In this document: positions 15,829 through 22,134 of the stretch, one piece after another | How the letters are laid out: every line of letters begins with the position of its first letter | Numbering within the stretch: position 1 is the stretch's first letter | Assembly (NCBI GenBank): GCA_002455375.1 | Contig: DKKR01000010.1 | Coordinates: 47,378-70,761 of the forward strand | DNA from: Bacteroidetes bacterium UBA6661 | Lineage (GTDB): Bacteria; Bacteroidota; Bacteroidia; AKYH767-A; OLB10 | DNA length: 23,384 bases | Direction: 5' to 3' | Program-made: the position numbers and the translations under genes | The notes under the pieces: model-generated | Told to the model about the DNA's origin: nothing | The model's database searches: none | Seen by the model: the letters and a program-made list of their open reading frames with translations, nothing else

Positions 15829-16329
15829 TTAAATGTATTTTTTCTTGACCTCACATCTTTTCAATGCAAGTTCTGCTTCTTCAAGAACGGAGTTTGATAG
15901 GGTGGAGGTAATACATTTTTTATAATTATTCATAGCATCATCAACCCTGCTTTGCATTTCGTAGAGCTTACCCAGCAGCATGTAGATAGTATCTTTTGGT
16001 GCACCTTTTATAGCCATCGCTTTGTTGAGCAATGACAATGCTTCGGGATATTTTTCTTGTTGCAGCATTAAGCTTGCATAACCGGTAAAAGCATCCGTAT
16101 TCATATCGGCAATGGCAATGGCTTTTTTATAAAATTCTTCACCTGTTGTTGAGTCTTGAAGTTTATTAAAATAAATATCTGCCAGAGTGATATGTGCTTT
16201 TGAAAAATCAGGAAAATCGGTAACTATTTTATTGAGCATATCTATTGCTTGAGGCAGTTTCCCTTCTGAAAGCGACTGCCTTGCAATAAATAGAAGTTTT
16301 TCGGCTTCTGCTAATGCAGATATATTCAT
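15829..16329 (-). CDS. Tetratricopeptide-repeat protein
   Basis: The 166-residue protein consists of consecutive helix-turn-helix TPR units, for example SEGKLPQAIDMLNKIVTDFP, then FSKAHITLADIYFNKL, MNTDAFTGYASLMLQQEKYPEAL and TIYMLLGKLYEMQSRVDDAM. About four repeats are visible, with the usual Gly/Ala/Tyr spacing. There is no signal peptide or membrane segment, so it is probably a cytoplasmic adaptor. It stands alone: the M1 gene is 151 bases downstream in the same direction, behind its own promoter, and the upstream gap is 450 bases. The partner cannot be inferred. Confidence 0.85.
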   Translation of the reverse strand: MNISALAEAEKLLFIARQSLSEGKLPQAIDMLNKIVTDFPDFSKAHITLADIYFNKLQDSTTGEEFYKKAIAIADMNTDAFTGYASLMLQQEKYPEALSLLNKAMAIKGAPKDTIYMLLGKLYEMQSRVDDAMNNYKKCITSTLSNSVLEEAELALKRCEVKKKYI

Positions 16330-16559
16330 AATTTGCTCAACAACTAAATGACTTTATACGTGGTTATACCCTTAGGGTTACATGTTTTATATGTCTAAAA
16401 AGGCACAATTTAAACTATTGGCAAGGCTAAGGCAAGACTAATAAAATATTAATTTTATAAACTCTGAATCAATGAGATAAGTTACTTGCCATTAAAGTAC
16501 TGCTATTTGTACATGCGTAGTTCACACTCACACAAACACTATCCTGCCACGTAGTGCCC

Positions 16560-16574
16560 TCCGCCACAGGCGGA
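16560..16574. repeat. Short GC-rich palindrome, possible dispersed intergenic repeat
   Basis: TCCGCC (16560-16565) and GGCGGA (16569-16574) pair perfectly around the 3-base loop ACA, in an otherwise AT-rich gap. TCCGCC/GGCGGA palindromes of this kind are, to my knowledge, common intergenic elements in Bacteroidota genomes. Only one copy is in this window. Confidence 0.45.
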
Positions 16575-16598
16575 TTAAAAATTGACGATGTGATAGAG

Positions 16599-16668
16599 TT
16601 TTCTGTTCATTTTCCCAAGAAACGAACCAAAGAAAAAGACACCAACAAAGCCAACCGCTTTTTTTTAA
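16599..16668. repeat. Possible remnant of a dispersed intergenic repeat
   Basis: The segment contains CATTTTCCCAAGAAACGAAC followed by CAAAGAAAAAGACACC. From memory, very similar AAACGAACCAAAGAAAA strings recur many times between genes in Bacteroidota and some other bacteria, next to TCCGCC/GGCGGA palindromes like the one 25 bases away. There is no second copy here, so the repeat status is not shown by this window itself. Confidence 0.35.
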
Positions 16669-16781
16669 TTATTGGTTTTCTCTTTCTTAATTTTTTGTAA
16701 AAGAGTGAAATAGTATTGAAAGTGATAAACTGTTTTATTTAAACTTAATGAAACTACGAAGCCATATCGTTGGCATAGGAA

Positions 16782-17492
16782 CTATTCCACCTGAGCCATA
16801 GCTTTTAGTTGTTCAGCATTTTTATAACCACTTTCACGTTTCACCAATTTGCCGTTTTCGTAAAAAAGCAAAGTAGGTAATTCGTTTACCTGAAGCGATT
16901 TTGAAATTAATTGATTTTCGTCTTTGTTCAACCGCACAATTTTTACTTTGTCTTTCCAAGCAATGTCTAATGAATCTAACATAGGTTTCATTTTTACACA
17001 TGGTGGACACCAAGGTGCGTTAATATCAACTAAAACTTTTGCACCAATTGTAAGCAAAGCAAAGTTATCAAGACTAATCCCTGCCTTATCAGCTTTTTTC
17101 CCTTCTACAGGCAGGTTTGCATCTGTCCATGCAGAATATCCGCCTTCCATATCATAAATTACTTTGAATCCCATCTTCTCAAAATATTCGCAGGCTTTGG
17201 CACTGCGGCCACCGGAATAGCAATAAACAAAAAGAGGTTTTGCTTTATCGAGATAGGGGGCACGGTTTTCAAAATCTTTGCTGTTGACATTCATATTCAA
17301 AGCATTTTTCAGATGCCCATCATTAAATTCTTCAGGCGTTCTTACATCTATAACTTGAGCATCAGGTGTTTCGTGAAGCATTTTTTCAAATACTTCAGGT
17401 GTGAGGAGTTTACCTTTCTGACTGTTGGCTACACCACAACTGGCTAATAGTACTACAACTATCAGCAGCGATTGAATTGATTTGATGTTCAT
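16782..17492 (-). CDS. Rhodanese-thioredoxin fusion lipoprotein
   Basis: The 236-residue protein begins with a lipoprotein signal (lipobox LASC, C19). Residues about 28-130 form a rhodanese domain with VIDVRTPEEF and the active loop CYSGGRS, catalytic C91. Residues about 140-236 form a thioredoxin domain with WCPPC at 161-165 and the cis-proline in ELPTLLF (P206). A rhodanese carries sulfur as a cysteine persulfide and a thioredoxin can reduce persulfides and disulfides. The single chain could therefore transfer and release sulfur in the periplasm, which is an inference. The ATG overlaps the stop of the upstream ABC ATPase gene by 4 bases (17489-17492), so the two are translated together. Both active sites look intact. 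Confidence 0.9.
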   Translation of the reverse strand: MNIKSIQSLLIVVVLLASCGVANSQKGKLLTPEVFEKMLHETPDAQVIDVRTPEEFNDGHLKNALNMNVNSKDFENRAPYLDKAKPLFVYCYSGGRSAKACEYFEKMGFKVIYDMEGGYSAWTDANLPVEGKKADKAGISLDNFALLTIGAKVLVDINAPWCPPCVKMKPMLDSLDIAWKDKVKIVRLNKDENQLISKSLQVNELPTLLFYENGKLVKRESGYKNAEQLKAMAQVE

Positions 17493-18208
17493 GATACAAT
17501 AATTTTTGCTTTTGTTATTTGTGTGTTAATGGCATCATCTTCAATGAGGCCGTCTTTTATTCTGACAATACGGTGAGCATGTCGGGCAATGTCTTCTTCA
17601 TGGGTTACTACAATAATGGTATTGCCGCGTTGATGTATTTCTTCAAAGAGCAACATAATTTCTTCAGAAGTTTTTGAATCAAGATTTCCAGTTGGCTCAT
17701 CAGCAAGAATGATAGATGGATGATTGACCAATGCCCTTGCAACAGCGACACGCTGACGCTGACCACCGGATAACTCATTTGGCTTGTGCATAATCCTATC
17801 GGCTAAGCCAACACTTTCAAGCACTTCTTTGGCCCGTTTTAAACGTTCTTCTTTTGAAACGCCTGCATACACAAGCGGCAATGCTACATTCTCAAGTGCT
17901 GTACTTCTGGGCAACAGATTAAATGTTTGAAAAATGAACCCTATTTGTTTATTTCTTACCTCGGCAAGTTCATTATCTGTCATGCCGGAAACAGAGATGT
18001 TGTTCAGATGATAACTACCACTTGAGGGTGTATCAAGGCAACCTAAAATATTCATCAAGGTGGATTTCCCTGAACCGGAACTACCCATCAATGCAACATA
18101 TTCATTCTTAAAAATGTTTAGTGAAACAGATCGCAATGCATAAATTGTTTCTGTTCCGACTTTATAAAGTCGTGAAATATCTGAAAGCGAAATAATGGAC
18201 TGTGGCAT
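17489..18208 (-). CDS. ABC transporter ATP-binding protein (LolD/MacB/FtsE type)
   Basis: The 239-residue ATPase shows Walker A GSSGSGKST (42-50), Q-loop FIFQTFNLLP, signature LSGGQRQRVAVARAL (146-160), Walker B IILADEPTGNLD (166-177) and the switch histidine in VVTHEEDIARHAHRIV. The TALENVALPLVYAGV and DEPTGNLDSKTSEEI wording is typical of the LolD/MacB/FtsE group. These work with FtsX-fold permeases in lipoprotein release, macrolide export or cell division. No permease gene is in the window, so the partner must be elsewhere. The gene is 58 bases downstream of the methyltransferase gene. A weak -7-like TACTTTTA (minus strand, 18233-18226) stands in that gap without a proper -33 box. All ATPase motifs are intact. 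Confidence 0.93.
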   Translation of the reverse strand: MPQSIISLSDISRLYKVGTETIYALRSVSLNIFKNEYVALMGSSGSGKSTLMNILGCLDTPSSGSYHLNNISVSGMTDNELAEVRNKQIGFIFQTFNLLPRSTALENVALPLVYAGVSKEERLKRAKEVLESVGLADRIMHKPNELSGGQRQRVAVARALVNHPSIILADEPTGNLDSKTSEEIMLLFEEIHQRGNTIIVVTHEEDIARHAHRIVRIKDGLIEDDAINTQITKAKIIVS

Positions 18209-18266
18209 AATTAATTTGTACGTGGTAAAAGTAATAAATTGCGGCTGATAATTAAGTTACCAAATG

Positions 18267-19046
18267 TTAATACCTGATTACAAAATGTTGGCGCAAAAGG
18301 TCTGTATCAAAAAAAACAATTCCCATCATAAACAAGTCAATACTAACAACTACTGATGGATGTTGTTTGATCTCTTTCCAGGCTTTTTTCATTTCATGAC
18401 TGTAATTGATATCATCAAATACAAACACACTTTTGTCATGAGCCTTTGTCAGGCATTGTTGAAAGTAATTTAAGGTTGGTTGATAACGGTGATTGCCATC
18501 AAAAAAAACAAAATCAACTTTGTTTAAAGTGTTTAGCGTTGCAGGCAAAGACTCATCAAAATTTCCATTTATAAATTTTACATTGCTGCTCAGTTTAACG
18601 GAGGTAAGTGTAGCTTTTGCAATGTCTGATACGGTTTTGTTACCATCAATAGTATAGATGTTTTTACAGCCGGATAATGCCAGATAGCCTGTTGTAATAC
18701 CAAGTGATGTACCTAACTCAATAATATTTTCAGGCTGAAAATGATTTGTCAGCCTATAGAGTAGACGTGCGTATCTTGGAGATTTCAGTGATTTTGCGGC
18801 AATGTTAGAAACACTTCGTTGATTGCTTTTATTTCCTGCACCTAATTCAGTGAAAAGAATTTTATCCGCATTTTGCTTTAAAAGTTTTCTCTGTTGTTCA
18901 ATAGGTATAAATGCTGCAAGTTTTTTGTCAGGATGAATAACTTCTGTAGTGAGTTTGAATACAAAAGGCGAATGAACATTATGTTTGTTCCATGCCCTGA
19001 CGTAATAGGAAATATACTGTAATGCAAGAGATAACGCTCCGGGCAT
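18267..19046 (-). CDS. Class I SAM-dependent methyltransferase
   Basis: The 259-residue protein has the SAM-binding sequence IIELGTSLGITTGYLAL with ELGTSLG at 110-116, the acidic strand-2 end YTIDGN (131-136), FVFFDGNH (179-186) and VFDDINYS (209-216). This order fits an O-methyltransferase-like Rossmann domain. The N-terminal KHNVHSPFVFKL is, as far as I recall, characteristic of a Bacteroidota-specific subfamily of unknown substrate. There is no signal peptide. Its ATG overlaps the stop of the upstream secreted-protein gene by one base (TGATG at 19048-19044), so the two are translationally coupled. The substrate is unknown. The fold is certain. Confidence 0.85.
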   Translation of the reverse strand: MPGALSLALQYISYYVRAWNKHNVHSPFVFKLTTEVIHPDKKLAAFIPIEQQRKLLKQNADKILFTELGAGNKSNQRSVSNIAAKSLKSPRYARLLYRLTNHFQPENIIELGTSLGITTGYLALSGCKNIYTIDGNKTVSDIAKATLTSVKLSSNVKFINGNFDESLPATLNTLNKVDFVFFDGNHRYQPTLNYFQQCLTKAHDKSVFVFDDINYSHEMKKAWKEIKQHPSVVVSIDLFMMGIVFFDTDLLRQHFVIRY

Positions 19047-20539
19047 CAGAAAGTAATTTTTGCCATTAGCATCTTTTTCCTGTTCCAGCAGGGAACAACA
19101 ATTTCGTCAGTGCTGATTTGTTTTGCAGCAAATGGGACCAATAAAATTCGTTCTTCAGGTTTGATAATTTCTTTCGATTCTGTTTCACCATTTCTCTTTA
19201 TTCCGAAATAGGCAACACCATTGTTTCTGTCTGTTCGCGTGTTATAAAGTAAACTGATGTCACTTTCTGTCATGGCTAAGGCAAACGAAGAATATTTTCC
19301 GTAGTCATTTGTTGAAACCTGCTCTTTTCTCAAAACAGCATCCCAATCAATGGTACCATCAGGATTGATAGAAAAGGTAATAACATTATTGAAATGATAT
19401 TCAAAATTACGAATGTAGTTTTGCGTAAAATAATCGTAGTAGGAGTAGTCTGTAACATAAGAAACCTCTGTTACCAAAACAGCGCCACCATCATTTCTTA
19501 ATATCAGCTTTTCTATACTCAGGTTTTCAATTCCTGCGCTGCTACGGTCTAAATTTTGACCGGCAAACATACGTGTTAAGGTAGCATCTCCAATGGGTTG
19601 TCTTATCATAAGCAGTGAATCATTTGCAGCAGTTCCAAGGCTTGCATAAATTATTCCTGATTTTGTAGAAACATTGTCAGTATAAAAGGCTGCAAGAACT
19701 AATTTTTTATTTATTGCATCATAAGCTATTGCACTACTGCTTAGTATCAGGTTGCTAGTATTGATAGCATATTCAATGGCGCCACTATTTCCATTGGAAG
19801 ATACAAATAACTTGTAAGCATCCCACCGTTTGCGGTTTTCACTTTTTTCTTTAGAGTAGTAGCTGCCTTCAAGAATAAAATCTGCATCATCTGTCAAAAG
19901 CCAGTTTTCGTAATTGAAATTTTTCTCAGGATAGGGTACTTCAAATTGCAGCTGCCTAACAAGTTTGAAGTCACTATCAATAATCAGGCAATGCAGTTGC
20001 TGAAAACCATTTTGTTTTTTTTCATTCTGAATGAGCCCGAAGTAGTTATTTCCTTTCGAAGCAATAACTTTTATCTTATCAAGGTTACTTGTCCTGTTAA
20101 ACAAAATAGTTCCAATATCTTTCCTGGTTGAAGATTCGTTTCCATTGTCATCTAATGTGGTGATATAAACGGATATTTGATTGTCTTTACCTTCAAAAGA
20201 AGATTTAATTAAAGCAACCTGACCGTTAATCACTGTGATGGTTTCCAATTTTTCTTTTTCACCTTTAAGCTCTATTTTTTTCGACCATTTTAAAGAGAGA
20301 TTCCGGTTAAAACAAGTAACTCTATATTTACGTGATTTAAATCCTACCCTGTCACGATCGTTTTCAAAAGGCAAGTTGCTCTGAAAAACAAAAAAAGAAT
20401 TGTCGTTATATCCGGCTGTTTTTATATAATCATAAGAATAAGCATCAAGTTCCTGTTGTGCATAAGTGACTTTTTGTGCTTGCGCAATATGGAAGAAAAC
20501 AGAAAGCCAAATAAAAAGGAATATTCTTTTAAAGGTCAT
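19046..20539 (-). CDS. Exported protein of unknown function
   Basis: I do not recognise a family for this 497-residue protein. It starts with a clear signal peptide (MTFKRIFLFIWLSVFFHIAQ, then AQ), after which the mature chain begins KVTYAQQELDAYSYDYI. The rest is strand-rich with repeated short segments of the type 'value, turn, DxDG' (for example TLDDNGNES, SINPDGTIDWDAVLRKE). This suggests a beta-propeller-like periplasmic or outer-membrane-associated protein. There is no T9SS tail, lipobox or transmembrane segment after the signal. A perfect TAnnTTTG box lies 13 bases upstream. It is the first gene of a probable four-gene run and is coupled to the methyltransferase gene. Confidence 0.8.
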   Translation of the reverse strand: MTFKRIFLFIWLSVFFHIAQAQKVTYAQQELDAYSYDYIKTAGYNDNSFFVFQSNLPFENDRDRVGFKSRKYRVTCFNRNLSLKWSKKIELKGEKEKLETITVINGQVALIKSSFEGKDNQISVYITTLDDNGNESSTRKDIGTILFNRTSNLDKIKVIASKGNNYFGLIQNEKKQNGFQQLHCLIIDSDFKLVRQLQFEVPYPEKNFNYENWLLTDDADFILEGSYYSKEKSENRKRWDAYKLFVSSNGNSGAIEYAINTSNLILSSSAIAYDAINKKLVLAAFYTDNVSTKSGIIYASLGTAANDSLLMIRQPIGDATLTRMFAGQNLDRSSAGIENLSIEKLILRNDGGAVLVTEVSYVTDYSYYDYFTQNYIRNFEYHFNNVITFSINPDGTIDWDAVLRKEQVSTNDYGKYSSFALAMTESDISLLYNTRTDRNNGVAYFGIKRNGETESKEIIKPEERILLVPFAAKQISTDEIVVPCWNRKKMLMAKITF

Positions 20540-20551
20540 TTATTTTTTGTT

Positions 20552-20559
20552 CAAAAGTA
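20552..20559 (-). promoter_or_regulatory. -7 promoter box of the four-gene run
   Basis: On the minus strand this reads TACTTTTG, a perfect TAnnTTTG match. It lies only 13 bases before the ATG at 20539, predicting a very short or absent leader. The -33 region is TTTTC, so the upstream element is weak. Confidence 0.5.
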
Positions 20560-20673
20560 TGCTAATTCAACGAAAATAGGATATATTATTGCTGAAACTA
20601 AAATGAAATACAAGTATGTAACAGAATACTGAGAATTTTAAAAGAACGATTCTTTTTTTTCGCCAAATCATGA

Positions 20674-20689
20674 AAAGCATGCATGCTTT
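20674..20689. repeat. Perfect 16-base palindrome at the stop of the flavoenzyme gene
   Basis: AAAGCATGCATGCTTT is a perfect inverted repeat that overlaps the TAA at 20690-20688. In the minus-strand transcript it can fold as a 6-base-pair stem with a TGCA loop, followed by TTCATGATTT, which is a weak terminator at best. It could also be a binding site for a dimeric regulator. Confidence 0.4.
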
Positions 20690-21686
20690 AACTCTTGAAT
20701 TTATTGTTTAGGTTTTCGACTGATTGATAGGTTTCTTTTATTAATCGCGCTGTAATTTCATCACAAGACAGTATATCGTCAACAAGTTCAACAGTTTGCC
20801 CTGCTGTCCACAAAGTTTTGTAATTGCCGGGTTTAATTGCCTGCTCCAATGCTTGGAGTCCTTTGTACTGCACCAACATTTTAAAATATTTTTTAGTTCT
20901 GGAGTTATTACTCAGCCACTTTTCTAACCAATTCTGTTTAAACCCTATTTTTTTTGCATAAGGTGTATTAATAATGTTACATGGTGTGCCGGAAAGCCTC
21001 TCTGTCATTACAATATTATCCATGCCTGAATTTAAAACACTGTTTTTGTATTCATCACTTACTTTGGCTTCATAAGACACAATATATCTTGTTCCAATGC
21101 TTACTCCTGCAGCACCTAATGCCATCATTGCAGCAATGCCGTCACCGGTGGCAATACCTCCTGCAGCAATTACAGGAATAGTATGAAAGTGCTTTCGTAA
21201 AGCAGGAATCAATACAGTTTGTGCATAGGGTCCTGCATGCCCGCCTGCACCTTGTCCAACGGCAATAAAGCCATCGCAACCAAGTTGAGCACATTTTTTT
21301 GCATGTGTAATATTGGTTACATCACAATAAACTTTTGCTCCATAAGAACGAGCAGCTTCAATTACCTCGCGTGGACTTCCTAATGAAGTAATGTAAAAAG
21401 GCACTTTGTTTTCAACACAAATTTGTAAATGACTGCTATAAAGCGGATTGGTTTTTTGTACAATTAAATTGACACCGAAACTACCTTTCTTTTCAGACTT
21501 GAACAGGTGTAATCGTTTAATTAATGCATCAAGCTCATCTTGTTTTCTGTAGTTTAATGTTGGAAACACGCCCATTATTCCTGTTTGAATGGCTGATTGT
21601 ATCATGGCCTCATTACTTACCAAAAACATAGGTGCCATAATAATTGGATAGGCAATGCCTGTTTGTTCGGTAAAATCGGTTTTCAT
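20688..21686 (-). CDS. Nitronate monooxygenase-like NAD(P)H/FMN-dependent oxidoreductase
   Basis: The 332-residue protein is a TIM barrel of the 2-nitropropane dioxygenase/FabK group. Motifs are YPIIMAPM (13-20), GVNLIVQ (71-77), the FMN-binding GQGAGGHAG (144-152), AAGGIATGDG (174-183) and GAAGVSIGTRY (191-201). H150 in GGHAG is at the position of the catalytic histidine of nitronate monooxygenases. These enzymes oxidise alkyl nitronates; many relatives have other or unknown substrates and FabK is an enoyl-ACP reductase. The start is the ATG at 21686, three codons inside the longest frame, because it forms an ATGA overlap with the DCC-protein gene. It lies beside an acyl-CoA synthetase gene, so a lipid role is possible. 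Confidence 0.85.
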   Translation of the reverse strand: MKTDFTEQTGIAYPIIMAPMFLVSNEAMIQSAIQTGIMGVFPTLNYRKQDELDALIKRLHLFKSEKKGSFGVNLIVQKTNPLYSSHLQICVENKVPFYITSLGSPREVIEAARSYGAKVYCDVTNITHAKKCAQLGCDGFIAVGQGAGGHAGPYAQTVLIPALRKHFHTIPVIAAGGIATGDGIAAMMALGAAGVSIGTRYIVSYEAKVSDEYKNSVLNSGMDNIVMTERLSGTPCNIINTPYAKKIGFKQNWLEKWLSNNSRTKKYFKMLVQYKGLQALEQAIKPGNYKTLWTAGQTVELVDDILSCDEITARLIKETYQSVENLNNKFKS

Positions 21687-22066
21687 ATTTTGCAATGGCT
21701 ATTGAATCTGTTTCGATTTGCAGCAATCGTATTGTAAACTTTATTGCTGAATGAGGCAGGAAAAACAATCATGAATTTGCCTAAAAACTTCCAACGCCCA
21801 CCAAGAAAAAGTAAGGTTTTTATGACTGCATCACTCTGAATATGGACATTGTTGTTTTCTATCAAAACGACTGTGTTTAAAGTTTCAGAAACTATAAAGT
21901 GTTGAGCTAAAATTAGTTTGGTTACAATCTGATTGTTGTCTGCATAGTCAAATTGCTGGTTGACATCATGTTTTTTAACGAAACGAATACATGATGTACA
22001 AAAAGCACAACTGCCATCAAATATCAGCAAGGGTTTTGAGTTGTTTAATAAATCATGATTGTTCAT
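21683..22066 (-). CDS. DCC-family thiol protein (DUF393)
   Basis: The 127-residue protein carries LLIFDGSCAFCTSCIRFV (residues 13-30). The DGxCxxC core has C20 and C23, with a further C26, and defines the DCC1-like/DUF393 family, whose thioredoxin-like fold suggests thiol-disulfide chemistry. The second half (ADNNQIVTKLILAQHFIV, then SDAVIKTLLFLGGRWKFLGK) is typical of the family, including the 'SDAVI' segment. No signal peptide is seen. It overlaps the flavoenzyme gene by 4 bases, so the two products are probably made together. Biochemical function is not established for the family. Confidence 0.88.
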   Translation of the reverse strand: MNNHDLLNNSKPLLIFDGSCAFCTSCIRFVKKHDVNQQFDYADNNQIVTKLILAQHFIVSETLNTVVLIENNNVHIQSDAVIKTLLFLGGRWKFLGKFMIVFPASFSNKVYNTIAANRNRFNSHCKI

Positions 22067-22070
22067 ATTG

Positions 22071-22078
22071 CAATAGTA
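22071..22078 (-). promoter_or_regulatory. Possible -7 box for the DCC-flavoenzyme pair
   Basis: On the minus strand this reads TACTATTG, one mismatch from TAnnTTTG, ending 5 bases before the ATG at 22066. If used, the mRNA would be leaderless or nearly so. It lies in the 68-base divergent gap shared with the acyl-CoA synthetase gene, where the + strand has only a loose TATTTTTA at 22101-22108. Confidence 0.25.
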
Positions 22079-22134
22079 AAAAACATTTAAATACTTTTTA
22101 TATTTTTATGCAGCACAACTAAACTAATTTTAGA

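Larger units (their letters stand above)
16330..16781 (-). other. Gene-free stretch of about 450 bases with repeat-like content
   Basis: No open frame with coding character is visible on either strand. The TPR-proximal third (16330-16500) is AT-rich and must hold the TPR promoter, but no clean TAnnTTTG box was found. The middle holds a GC-rich palindrome (16560-16574) and a purine/pyrimidine-skewed segment (16599-16668), which look like dispersed repeat remnants. The part next to the rhodanese gene (16670-16781) is AT-rich and shows no strong terminator hairpin. Confidence 0.5.

Noticed and set aside
16368..16378. ACCCTTAGGGT, a telomere-like inverted repeat upstream of the TPR gene
   Set aside because: It is a 4-base-pair stem in a single copy without tandem repetition, so it is no more than chance.
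20652..20660. Run of nine Ts as an intrinsic terminator
   Set aside because: No stable stem precedes it on the + strand, and on the minus strand it reads as As.
21687..21695. TTG start for the nitronate-monooxygenase-like gene
   Set aside because: The ATG at 21686 overlaps the upstream stop as ATGA, a standard coupling arrangement.
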